A stretch of 64,000 bases of DNA, taken from Actinoallomurus spadix. Lineage in GTDB: Bacteria > Actinomycetota > Actinomycetes > Streptosporangiales > Streptosporangiaceae. Every line of letters starts with the position of its first letter. The first letter of the stretch is position 1. The position numbers and the translations under genes were made by a program. A model generated the notes under the pieces. That model did no database searches, was not told where the DNA came from, and worked only from the letters and a program-made list of their open reading frames with translations. Below are positions 30,884 to 39,800 of the stretch, piece after piece. The DNA lies in contig NZ_JAMXMX010000033.1 in NCBI RefSeq assembly GCF_024055725.1, positions 1-64,000 on the forward strand, read 5' to 3'.

Positions 30884-32080
30884 ATGACTCTCCGCGTCGG
30901 TGTGATCGGAGCCGGGATCGTCGGTCTCTCGGTGGCGCGCCGGCTGGCCCGGTGGGATCACGAGGTCACGGTCTTCGAGAAGGAGGCCGACGTCGCGCTG
31001 CACCAGACCGGGCATAACTCCGGGGTGGTCCACGCGGGCGTGTACTACCCGCCGGGCTCGCTGAAGAGCCGTCTGTGCCGGGACGGCGCACGCCGGATCA
31101 AGGAGTTCTGCGCCGAGCACGACCTGCCGTACGAGGAGATCGGCAAGGTGATCGTCGCGCGGTCGGCGGACGAGGCGGGGCGGCTCCGCGCCATCGAGGC
31201 CCGGGCGCGGGCGGCCGGTGTACCGGGACTGCGCCGCCTGGACCCGGCCGGGCTCGCGGAACTCGAGCCGCACGTGCGGGGGTTCGCCGCGCTGCACTCC
31301 CCGACGACCGCCATCGTCGACTACCGGCTGATCGCCCGGGCCCTGGCCGGCGACGCGCGAGCGGCCGGCGCCCGGGTGCTCCTCGGCCGGGAGGTGACCG
31401 GGCTGGAACGGACCGGCGCGCGGGTCGTCGTGCGCACCGCGGCGGAGAGCGTCACCGTCGACCGTCTCGTGATCTGCGCCGGACTGCAGTCCGACCGTGT
31501 CGCGGCGCTCGCCGGGGACGAGCCGGCGCCCGCCATCGTTCCGTTCCGCGGCGAGTACCACCGGCTCGTCCCGCACCGCAGGGATCTCGTCAGGGGGCTC
31601 GTGTATCCCGTGCCGGACCCCGCCTACCCGTTCCTCGGCGTCCACTTCACCCCGCGGGTGGACGGCACGGTCGACATCGGCCCGAACGCGGTGCTCGCCA
31701 CGGCACGGGAGGGCTACCGGCGTGGCGACGTCGACCTCGCCGACCTGCGGGAGATCCTCCGATGGCCGGGGTTCCGGCGCCTCGCCCGGGCCCACTGGCG
31801 GGCCGGCGTGCGCGAGGCGCTGACGTCCCTGTCGAAACGGCGGTTCATCGCCGAGGCGCGCGCGTACGTGCCGGAGCTGACGGCCCGGGACGTGGCGCCG
31901 GCCCCGGCCGGCGTCCGCGCGCAGGCCGTCGACCGCGACGGCGCCCTCGTCGACGACTTCGCCATCCACCACCTCGGCCCGGTCGTCAGCGTCCGCAACG
32001 CGCCCTCGCCCGCGGCGACGTCCGCCCTCGCGATCGCCGACCACATCGCCGACCAGGTACGCGCGCGGGCCCGTGACTGA
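30884..32080 (+). CDS. lhgO: L-2-hydroxyglutarate oxidase
   Basis: 398 residues from ATG 30884. It is an FAD-dependent enzyme of the DAO fold that oxidises L-2-hydroxyglutarate to 2-oxoglutarate, passing electrons to quinone or oxygen. The FAD site GVIGAGIVGLSVARRL is at residues ~6-21. The LhgO signature TGHNSGVVHAGVYYPPGSLK and the later SPTTAIVDY, FRGEYHRL and YPVPDPAYPFLGVHF are clear. It is not coupled to neighbours. It could recycle 2-hydroxyglutarate formed by side reactions, or serve glutarate breakdown; no glutarate genes are adjacent. Confidence 0.9.
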   Translation: MTLRVGVIGAGIVGLSVARRLARWDHEVTVFEKEADVALHQTGHNSGVVHAGVYYPPGSLKSRLCRDGARRIKEFCAEHDLPYEEIGKVIVARSADEAGRLRAIEARARAAGVPGLRRLDPAGLAELEPHVRGFAALHSPTTAIVDYRLIARALAGDARAAGARVLLGREVTGLERTGARVVVRTAAESVTVDRLVICAGLQSDRVAALAGDEPAPAIVPFRGEYHRLVPHRRDLVRGLVYPVPDPAYPFLGVHFTPRVDGTVDIGPNAVLATAREGYRRGDVDLADLREILRWPGFRRLARAHWRAGVREALTSLSKRRFIAEARAYVPELTARDVAPAPAGVRAQAVDRDGALVDDFAIHHLGPVVSVRNAPSPAATSALAIADHIADQVRARARD

Positions 32081-32082
32081 GC

Positions 32083-32130
32083 GGACCCGGGACAGAACGG
32101 ACTCGGGGCAGAACGGACTCGGGACTGAAC
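32083..32130. repeat. 16-bp tandem repeat, three units
   Basis: Three 16-bp units with consensus GGACYCGGGRCWGAAC run head to tail at 32083, 32099 and 32115, directly after the lhgO stop. A CGGGCCCG dyad follows at ~32130-32152 and may act as terminator for lhgO or the convergent lipoprotein gene. Confidence 0.8.
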
Positions 32131-32167
32131 GGGCCCGCGTGATGACGGGCCCGCCTTCCGGCTCGTG

Positions 32168-32611
32168 CTACGCCGCGTAGGCGCGGCAGGAGCTGTCCTG
32201 GTCGGTGCCCAGGGCGATGACGGTCACGTGGTGCGGCGACTTCACGCCCTTGATCAGCAGCGTGTGCCGTGTGTCGGCGCCCTTGAAGGCGTACGTGACG
32301 CTGGAGGTCGCCGGATCGCCCGTCACGGGGTTGTCGTCGGCGTCGTCGGCCTCGAAGTTCAGGGTGATGGGGGTCTTGCCCACCTTCGCGGTGACCTCGA
32401 CGCCCGTACCGGTGACGCGGTAGGTGACCGTCGTGCAGGTCGGGGCGTCGCTGTCGCCCTTCGGGGAGGCACTGGGCAGTGGCTCTCCCGCCGCCGCACC
32501 GCTCGCGGGCGTGGACGCCGCGGACTTGTCCTGATGCGCGGATCCGCTGCCACCGCAGCCCGCCAGGCCGAGCCCGGCCACGGCGACGAGAACGAGCACA
32601 CGCTTGCGCAC
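32168..32611 (-). CDS. Putative lipoprotein
   Basis: 147 residues from GTG 32611, chosen because GGAG lies 7 nt upstream; an ATG at 32629 has no such site. The N-terminus RKRVLVLVAVAGLGLAGCGG contains a lipobox (LAGC), so lipidation of that Cys and anchoring outside the membrane are expected. A Ser/Ala/Pro-rich spacer precedes a ~90-residue beta-rich domain containing one Cys pair candidate (TCTTVTY and SSCRAYAA). No family is recognised. The Lnt encoded 2 kb away would be the enzyme acting on such proteins. Confidence 0.8.
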   Translation of the reverse strand: MRKRVLVLVAVAGLGLAGCGGSGSAHQDKSAASTPASGAAAGEPLPSASPKGDSDAPTCTTVTYRVTGTGVEVTAKVGKTPITLNFEADDADDNPVTGDPATSSVTYAFKGADTRHTLLIKGVKSPHHVTVIALGTDQDSSCRAYAA

Positions 32612-32798
32612 GACGAGACTCCAAAGCATGAGGGATCAGTGACGATCGACGTTCCGGGGCCCGGCCGGGCGCCCGGCGGGGACCGGAACGCGACCGGACG
32701 GGACGCCGGGGCAACTCTGCTGCCGTCACCATGATCCCGCAAATGGACACGCCGGAAGAACGACGCGACTCCGGCGGTTCATGGCACGTCGCCGAACC

Positions 32799-33824
32799 TC
32801 ACCGCGCGGGTTCCTCGCGGTGCACGTCCTCGGGCCGCTTGTCCGGGCGGAGCCCCCGCCAGCTGGGGTGGCGCAGGACACCGTCCGGGGTCCACTCGGC
32901 GAAGGCCACCTCGCCCACCAGCGTGGGCCGCACCCAGCGGGCGCGCCGCGCGACGTCGCGGGGTGCGGGCGGGTCGAAGGGCTCCTCGTCCCGGGCCAGC
33001 GGCGCCAGCCGCGCGGCGAGGTCCCGCAGATCCGCCTCGGTGAATCCGGTTCCCACGCTCCCGGCGTACCGCAGCCCGTCGTCGTGGACGCCGAGCACCA
33101 GCGACCCGACCGTGTCGACGCGGCGGCCCGCGCCGGGCAGCCACCCGGCGACGACCACCTCCTGGTGACGGACGTTCTTGACCTTGATCCAGGGGCCCCG
33201 GCGCCCGGGAAGGTAGGGGGAGGCCAGAGGCTTGCCGACGACGCCCTCCAGCCCCTGGGCCAGGCCCACCGAGGAGACCGTCTCGCCCTCGCCCCGCCAC
33301 CACGGGGGGACGCGCACCGGGGGCCGGTCGACGCCGAGTTCGTCCAGGCGGTCACGGCGCTCGGTGTACGGGCGGCTCAGGAGCGACTCCTCGCCCAGAT
33401 GCAGAAGGTCGAACAGGTAGTACTGGACCGGTACGGCCCGGACGAGCCGTGCACCGGGCCGCTGGACGTGCATCCGGGACTGCAGGGTCGCGAAGCTCGG
33501 CCGCCCGCCGCGCAGGGCGACGATCTCACCATCGAGGATCGCCGGCCGGCGCAGCATCCGGGCCAGGGCGGCCAGTTCCGGGTAGGAGCGGGTGATGTCC
33601 TTGTCGTTGCGGGACATCAACCGCACGCTCCCGCCCTGCACGTAGGCGACCGCCCTGACTCCGTCCCACTTCAGCTCCCACCCGTACTCCTGCTGGTCCG
33701 GCGGCAGGGACCGTCTCAGCAGGGCCATCATGGGCCGGATGAGACGTGGCAGCTCGCCCAACCGGGGCTCCGGACGCCGTTCCCCGAGGGCCTGTCCGGG
33801 CTCAGCTGACCGGCATCGCCTCAC
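32799..33824 (-). CDS. ATP-dependent DNA ligase (LigC/LigD-type)
   Basis: 341 residues from GTG 33824. The adenylation motif I is ELKWDGVRA, with Lys as AMP acceptor. Motif III appears as YYLFDLLHL, motif IV as LEGVVGKP, and motif V as GPWIKVKN. An OB-fold follows (RHQEVVVAGWLPG onward). It has the ligase domain alone, without the polymerase or nuclease domains of full LigD, so it is a stand-alone repair ligase. The start is uncertain: LPRLIRPM upstream of ATG 33731 aligns with LigD-type ligases and favours the long form, which overlaps the upstream gene by 23 bp. No Ku gene is in the window. Confidence 0.88.
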   Translation of the reverse strand: MRRCRSAEPGQALGERRPEPRLGELPRLIRPMMALLRRSLPPDQQEYGWELKWDGVRAVAYVQGGSVRLMSRNDKDITRSYPELAALARMLRRPAILDGEIVALRGGRPSFATLQSRMHVQRPGARLVRAVPVQYYLFDLLHLGEESLLSRPYTERRDRLDELGVDRPPVRVPPWWRGEGETVSSVGLAQGLEGVVGKPLASPYLPGRRGPWIKVKNVRHQEVVVAGWLPGAGRRVDTVGSLVLGVHDDGLRYAGSVGTGFTEADLRDLAARLAPLARDEEPFDPPAPRDVARRARWVRPTLVGEVAFAEWTPDGVLRHPSWRGLRPDKRPEDVHREEPAR

Positions 33825-34089
33825 GGGCCCGCTGCTTCATTCGTTCGGCCCCCTCGTGCGGCCTCTCCTCGCCGTACTCCTCCTCCATCCGCAGCGCGAC
33901 ACCGAGCGCGAAGAAGGTCGGTGCCCACTCGCCGATGAAGATGCCCCAGCGGTCGGCGCGGTCCAGTCCGGCGTGCTCCTCCGCCTTCAGCGACATCGCC
34001 CAGCTGGCGAATGACGCCAGGATGGACGCGATTCCGGCGATGTACATGGTGTCGGACGTGATACCAGCCCTGCGCATGAGCCTCACCAT
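33802..34089 (-). CDS. Small membrane protein of unknown function
   Basis: 95 residues from ATG 34089, with a G-rich ribosome binding site ~7 nt upstream. A hydrophobic helix lies at ~12-30 (TMYIAGIASILASFASWAM) and a second at ~45-62 (WGIFIGEWAPTFFALGVAL), with a charged C-terminus. I do not recognise a family. The 3' end overlaps the start of the ligase gene, suggesting coupled translation. Confidence 0.65.
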   Translation of the reverse strand: MVRLMRRAGITSDTMYIAGIASILASFASWAMSLKAEEHAGLDRADRWGIFIGEWAPTFFALGVALRMEEEYGEERPHEGAERMKQRAREAMPVS

Positions 34090-34296
34090 TGTTAACCCCC
34101 CGTTGACCTGCGCATTCTTCTCGATATGGACCGGTACCCGTGGGTCGGTGCGCCATGCCGTCACAGGGTTCAAATCACCGCCAACTGCCTCTCCTTCCGG
34201 ACGGCAGGGGTCTGCTCGTCACGGTCCGCGGCCGCCGCCCGGGCACCGGGGAACGATGCCGTCCAGAGCATCGCGCCGGCGGGCCACAATGGAGAC

Positions 34297-34806
34297 ATGC
34301 TCCCCGTGGCGCTGTTCCTCGCGTTCCTGCTGCTGCCCGTGCTGGAGATCTACGTGATCATCCAGGTCGGCGAGGCCATCGGTGGCTGGCCGACGGTGGC
34401 GCTGCTGCTGGCCGAGAGCGTCTTGGGCGCCTGGATCATCCGGCACGAGGGGCGGCGGGCCTGGCGTGCACTGAAGGAGACCTTCGGCGCCGGGGGGATG
34501 CCCGAACGGGAACTGGCCGACGCCGGGCTGGTCCTGGTCGGCGGCGTGCTGCTCCTGACGCCCGGTTTCGTGACGGACTTCTTCGGGTTCCTGTTCGTGC
34601 TGCCGTTCACCCGGCCGCTGGTGCGCCGCCTGCTGTCGCGGTACGTCGCGCGGCGGATGTCGGCGGCGCGGCGCGGCGCGACTCTGCGGTTCGGAGACCT
34701 CGGCGGCGTGCACGTCCCTGGGCCCGGGGACGGGGAACCGGAGCCGGGGCCCCGGGTGGTGCGCGGCGAGGTCATCGAGGAGGACCCGGAGACGGACCGG
34801 CGCTGA
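34297..34806 (+). CDS. fxsA: FxsA family membrane protein
   Basis: 169 residues from ATG 34297. The FxsA core occupies residues ~1-115. It starts with LPVALFLAFLLLPVLEIYVI, then VGEAIGGWPTVALLL, and ends with LLTPGFVTDFFGFLFVLPF, the most conserved part of the family. A hydrophilic tail rich in Pro, Gly and Glu follows. FxsA of E. coli affects phage exclusion by the F plasmid when overproduced; its molecular role is not known. It is convergent with rbpA. Confidence 0.88.
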   Translation: MLPVALFLAFLLLPVLEIYVIIQVGEAIGGWPTVALLLAESVLGAWIIRHEGRRAWRALKETFGAGGMPERELADAGLVLVGGVLLLTPGFVTDFFGFLFVLPFTRPLVRRLLSRYVARRMSAARRGATLRFGDLGGVHVPGPGDGEPEPGPRVVRGEVIEEDPETDRR

Positions 34807-34814
34807 GAACGACG

Positions 34815-34854
34815 CACGGGCCGCGCCGTCGAGGGGCTGACGGCACGGCCCGTG
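34815..34854. terminator. Bidirectional terminator between fxsA and rbpA
   Basis: A 16-bp stem (34815-34830 with 34839-34854, one mismatch) and 8-nt loop lie between the convergent stops. Confidence 0.75.
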
Positions 34855-34871
34855 TGCGTTCGGGGTGTCGG

Positions 34872-35216
34872 TTACGCGGTCCTTCTGCGCTGTGCGCGCA
34901 GGACGGCCAGTCGCTCGGCCAGGACCTCCTCCAGATCTTCGATCGTGCGGCGCTCCATGAGCATGTCCCAGTGCGTGCGGGGCGGTTTACCCTTCTTGGA
35001 CTGGGGCATCTCGCCATTGACCATCAGGGCCGTCGCACCGCAGCTCCGGCACTCCCAGGTCATCGGCACCTCGGCCTCGGCGGCCAGGATGACGGTGAAC
35101 CGGTGGCCCTTCGGGCAGTCGTACATGACCTCCTGGCGAGGGGCCAGGTCGGTGTTTCGATCGTTCTCGTAGCTCGTGGCTCCGAGCCGGGTGCCGCGAA
35201 GTGCGCGCTCGGCCAT
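34872..35216 (-). CDS. rbpA: RNA polymerase-binding protein RbpA
   Basis: 114 residues from ATG 35216, close to the actinobacterial norm. RbpA binds the group 1/2 sigma factor and the beta' subunit and stabilises the open complex. The N-terminal tail (GTRLGATSYENDRNTDLAPR) and the core barrel with YDCPKGH and ECRSCG, which form the metal site or its remnant, are present. The basic linker KKGKPPRTHWDMLMERR and the sigma-interaction helix TIEDLEEVLAERLAVLR follow. This gene is confined to Actinobacteria and fixes the phylum. Confidence 0.96.
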   Translation of the reverse strand: MAERALRGTRLGATSYENDRNTDLAPRQEVMYDCPKGHRFTVILAAEAEVPMTWECRSCGATALMVNGEMPQSKKGKPPRTHWDMLMERRTIEDLEEVLAERLAVLRAQRRRTA

Positions 35217-35453
35217 CGTGACGTGCCTCCCAGACGGCGTGCGTTCTGCTAGACATGAACGCTGGATACCGTCACAAGATTCCCGCCTTGGCCTGGATCC
35301 AACCCTGGGAACACCGATCGTTTCCCGAGGTGACCCGGCTTACGGGCGTTGAGCTGCGCTGAGAGTCTATCAGCGCGAGCCAGGCAGGGGAGTCCGGCCT
35401 CGGCCTGGACCGACGGGACACCTCCCGTCCTGTGTTCTCGCGCGGGGGCCTGG

Positions 35454-36289
35454 TCAGGGCCGGGGAGCGCCCCGGGCGGCCAGTTCGGTCGGAAGCACCA
35501 CCGTACGCGGCAGGGGCCGGTCTCCCTCGATCCGGCGGAACAGCGGTTCGGTGGCGACCCGGGCCAGCTCGCGCGTGTCGTAGGCGATCACGGTCAGCGG
35601 GTACGGCACCAGGCGGGCCAGGTCGAAGTCGTCGAACCCGAGCAGTGCGGCGTCGCCGCCCGGCGGCACAGCTCCTCGATCGCGCCGACGGTGATCCGGT
35701 TGTTCAGGGTGAAGAAGGCGGTCGGCAGGTCCGGCCGGTCGAGCAGGTCGGCGACGGCCCGGGCGGCCGCCGCCGGATCGCGGATGCCGTCCCGGACGAG
35801 CCTGGTGTCGTACGGCGCGCCGGCCGGGGCGCGCTCGTCGTACGCGCCGTCGAGGCGTTCTCGCATGGTGTGGATCTCGACGGAGTCGAGCAGGATGCCG
35901 ACGCGGCGGGCGCACGTGTCCCGGAGCAGGTGCCGCTCGCGCGACGGGTCCTCTTCGGAACTGGCGATGATGAGCATCATGTCGTGCTGCCGGACGACCT
36001 CGGCGGCGGCTTCCGCGATCGTGGCGTAGAACGGGTTGGCGATCTCCTCGATCAGCAGCCCGATGGTGGCGGACGCCTGTCCGGAGCGCAGCGAGCCGGC
36101 GAGGTGGTTGCGGCGGAAGCCGAGCTCGGCAACGGCGGCGAGCACCCGTTCGATCAGGTCGGGCTGGACGTTCGGCGCGTTGTTCACGACCCGCGAGACG
36201 GTCTTCAGGCTCACTCCGGCCCGGTTCGCCACGTCGACCATGGTGGGCCGCTTCGTACGGCCGATGTCGCCGGTCGTGCGACGCCCCAT
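35454..36289 (-). pseudogene. LacI-family regulator, decayed
   Basis: From ATG 36289 the LacI helix-turn-helix is intact: TMVDVANRAGVSLKTVSRVV and the hinge-helix region FRRNHLAGSLRSG. The effector domain begins ATIGLLIEEIANPFYATIAE. After DTCARRVG the sequence jumps to DSVEIHTMRERLDG, skipping roughly 60 residues that family members have (the usual VDGLLI...DN...GHRRIG part). Downstream, near 35660, one base is missing: IEELCRR is in one frame and GGDAALLGFDDFDLA in another, running to the stop at 35454. The whole span is 836 bp. It stands divergent to the GH92 gene with operators between, so it was probably its repressor. DNA binding might survive; ligand response should not. Confidence 0.85.
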
Positions 36290-36309
36290 ACCGGCACGCC
36301 TCGCTCGCT

Positions 36310-36323
36310 TGACAACCTTGTCA
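36310..36323. promoter_or_regulatory. LacI-type operator near the regulator gene
   Basis: TGACAA-CC-TTGTCA is a perfect 6+2+6 inverted repeat with the central dyad typical of LacI operators. It lies 21 bp above the regulator start, a position for autoregulation. Confidence 0.7.
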
Positions 36324-36494
36324 GGGCGCGCGGAGTGGTTTGTCTGATATCGACCTCGCCGTCGGTCTCGGCCTCCCAAGGTGGTGTTGCGCCGGCGGCC
36401 GTCCCGTCGTGGCGTCGCTTCCTCTCGTCCGTGCGGCCGGGGGATTTGGGACAAGAGGGACACAGGGTGAGCGAGTCGTCACACGTTCCGATCT

Positions 36495-36508
36495 TGACAA
36501 CGTTGTCT
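36495..36508. promoter_or_regulatory. LacI-type operator upstream of the GH92 gene
   Basis: TGACAACGTTGTCT contains the 12-bp perfect palindrome GACAACGTTGTC with the central CG of many actinobacterial LacI sites. It lies ~300 bp before the GH92 start. The rest of the gene-free region to 36803 shows no other clear element. Confidence 0.75.
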
Positions 36509-36803
36509 TCGAGGAAGACCCTAGCCGTGATCTTCATTCGGGTGCCGCTCCTCCGCAGAACCCGCCGTCCCCCATGGAGTTCCCGCATGGCCGAATACCT
36601 GCGCCCCTGTTCGCGGCGGCGGTCGCGGTGGTCGTCGCCGCTCCACGGCACCGCTCCCGGCTTCGGCCCGCGCTGATCCCTCGCTCACACCGACGTACGG
36701 CAAGCCCGTCTCGCGTACTCGGTAGGCGCACTCGCGCTCCATCACGCAACCCCCGACGTTCGGCGCGTCCCGCGCTCATCGAGTCGAAAGGCCCCGCCTC
36801 ATC

Positions 36804-39800
36804 GTGTCTCCACCCCTCCGCACCCCATTGTCCCTCCGGAGATGGGCCGCGGCCGCGGCCCTGCTGATGCCGGTATCGCTGCTCGCCGTCGCCCCCTCGG
36901 CGAGCGCGGCGGCGTCGCCCGGCGACTTCCGCTCCTCGTTCGAGTCCGCAGACCCGCAACCCGCCACGAGCACCGCCGAGGTCGACGCGAGTGGCAGACC
37001 GGTCCAGGGGAACCTCAGCGGATCGAGCACCAACGGACTGCCCGGCAGCCTGCTCGGCCAGGTCTCCGCGGTGACCGCGAGCGCCGAGAACCCGCCGGAC
37101 GAGATCGCCACGAAGCTCAAGGACGAGGACCCGTCGACCAAGTGGCTGGCGTTCAACCCGACCGGCTGGGCGACCTACCGGCTGGCCAAGCCCGCGACGG
37201 TCGTGAAGTACTCACTGACCTCCGCGAACGACGCGCCGACCCGTGACCCCAAGGACTTCACCCTGCAGGGGTCGGACGACGGCAAGACCTGGACCGACCT
37301 GGACAAGCGGACCGGGCAGAGCTTCAGCGGGCGGTTCGCCACCAACGTCTACGGCTTCACCAACACGACCGCCTACGAGTACTACCGGCTGAACATCACC
37401 GCGAACTCCGGCGACTCGCTCATCCAGCTCGCCGACTGGAACATCAGCGACGGTTCGGACACGAGGCCGCCGGCCACCCCGATGGTCGGCGTCGTCGGCG
37501 CCGGTCCGGTCAGCGGCTACAACATGAAGCCCAAGGCCGGCTTCACCGGATCGGCCGCGCTGCGCTACTCGGGCGGCGCCGAAGCCGACGGCCGCGCGTA
37601 CGCGACCGACAGGCTGTTCGACGTGAACATCCCGGTCGGGCCGAAGACCCGCCTGTCCTACAAGATCTTCCCCGAGTACACCGGCGCCGACGCGCAGTAC
37701 CCGTCGACCTACACGGCCGTCGACCTGCACTTCACCGACGGCAGTTACCTGAGTCGGCTGTCGCCCGTCGACCAGCACGGTTACGCGTTCACGGGTGCCG
37801 GGCAGGGCGCCTCGAAGGTGCTCTACGCCGACCAGTGGAACGCGGTGCAGTCCGACATCGGAGCGGTCGCGAAGGGCAAGACGATCGACCGCATCCTGCT
37901 CGCCTACGACAACCCCCAGGCCAAGGCGTCGACCCGTTTCCAGGGCTGGCTCGACGACGTCACCGTGACGGGCGAGCCGGCGCCGATCGACGGCTCCAGC
38001 CTGACGAACTACGTCGACACCCGGCGCGGGACCAACGCGTCGGGCTCGTTCTCACGCGGCAACAACCTGCCGATCACGGCGCTGCCGAACGACTTCAACT
38101 TCTTCACGCCGGTCACCAACGCGACGACCGACTCGTGGGAGTACGAGTATCAGAGCAGCAACAACGCGGCCAACCTGCCCACGCTGCAGGGACTGGCGAT
38201 CTCGCACGAGCCCAGCCCGTGGATGGGTGACCGCAACCAGATGTCGGTCATGCCGGTGCCCGCCGGCGGGTCGCTCACCGGAGCGCCCGGCACCCGGGCC
38301 CAGGCGTTCAGCCACGACGACGAGATCGCCCGGCCGGACTACTACCGGGTCGCGATGAAGAACGGCATGACCGCGCAGCTGTCGCCCACCAACCACGGCG
38401 GCATCATGCAGTTCACCTTCCCGTCCGGGATGGCCACCGGAAGCCTCGTCTTCTACAACGGCACGTTCACCATCGGGACGGACGGCGCGTTCTCCGGCTG
38501 GGTCGACAACGGGAGCGGCAATTCGGCCGGCCGCAGCCGGATGTTCGTGTACGGCACCTTCGACCGGGCGCCGACCGCGTCCACCGCCACGTCCGCGACG
38601 TTCGACACCTCCGCGGCGCACGACGTGACGATGCGTCTCGCGACGTCGTTCATCTCCGTCGACCAGGCGCACAAGAACCTCGACCTCGAGGTCACCGGCA
38701 AGAGCTTCGACCGGATCCACACCGACGCCACCGCGGCCTGGAACGACCGGCTCGGCCGGATCGGCGTCGAGGGCGCGAACGAGACGCAGCTGGTGACGCT
38801 GTACTCCAACCTCTACCGGCTCAACCTGTACCCGAACTCCCAGTCGGAGAACACCGGCACCGCCGGCGCGCCGCACTGGCAGTACGCGAGCCCGGTGTCG
38901 GCGCCGACCGGCACGTCGACCGCCACGAAGACCGGCGCGAAGATCGTCGACGGGCAGATCTACGTCAACAACGGGTTCTGGGACACCTACCGCACCGTGT
39001 GGCCCGCGTACTCGCTGCTGTACCCGGACATCGCCGCGAAGATCGCCGACGGGTTCGCCCAGCAGTACCGCGACGGCGGCTGGGTCGCCCGCTGGTCCTC
39101 ACCCGGCTACGCCGACCTGATGACCGGCACCAGCGCGAACGACGCGCTGGCCGAGGCCTACCTGAACGGCGTCAAGCTGCCCGACCCGCTCGGCGCGTAC
39201 GAGGCGATCGTCAAGGACGCGACCGTCGCGTCCGGGCGCGGTGAGGTCGGCCGCAAGGGCATCGAGACCGGGCTGTTCCTCGGCTACACGCCGACCTCCA
39301 CCGGAGAGTCGGTGTCGTGGGCCCTGGAGGGCTTCATCAACGACTACGCCATCGGCAACATGGGCGCGGCCCTGGCCAAGGACCCGGCCACCCCGAAGGA
39401 GCAGCGCGGCAGGCTCGAGGAGGAGTCGGAGTACTTCCTGCAGCGCGCCCGCAACTACGTCAACCTCTTCGACCCGAAGACGAAGTTCTTCGAGGGGCGC
39501 AACGCCGCCGGCACCTTCACCGCCGGCGACCCGCGTGACTGGGGCGACGTCTACACCGAGACCGACGGGTGGAACTTCGCGTTCACCGCGCAGCAGGACG
39601 GCATGGGACTGGCCAACCTGCTCGGCGGGCAGAAGGCACTGGAGCAGAAGCTGGACCAGTTCTTCGCCACCCCGGAGAACGCCGACCGCCGCGGCGGGTA
39701 CACCGGCATCATCCACGAGATGCTCGAGGCGCGCGCGGTGCGCATGGGCCAGCTCGGCATGAGCAACCAGCCGTCGCACCACATCCCGTACATGTACGAC

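Noticed and set aside
34140-34190. tRNA-like GGTTCAAATC
   Set aside because: The flanking bases do not form a T stem (CAGGG against CACCG), and no acceptor or anticodon arm fits.
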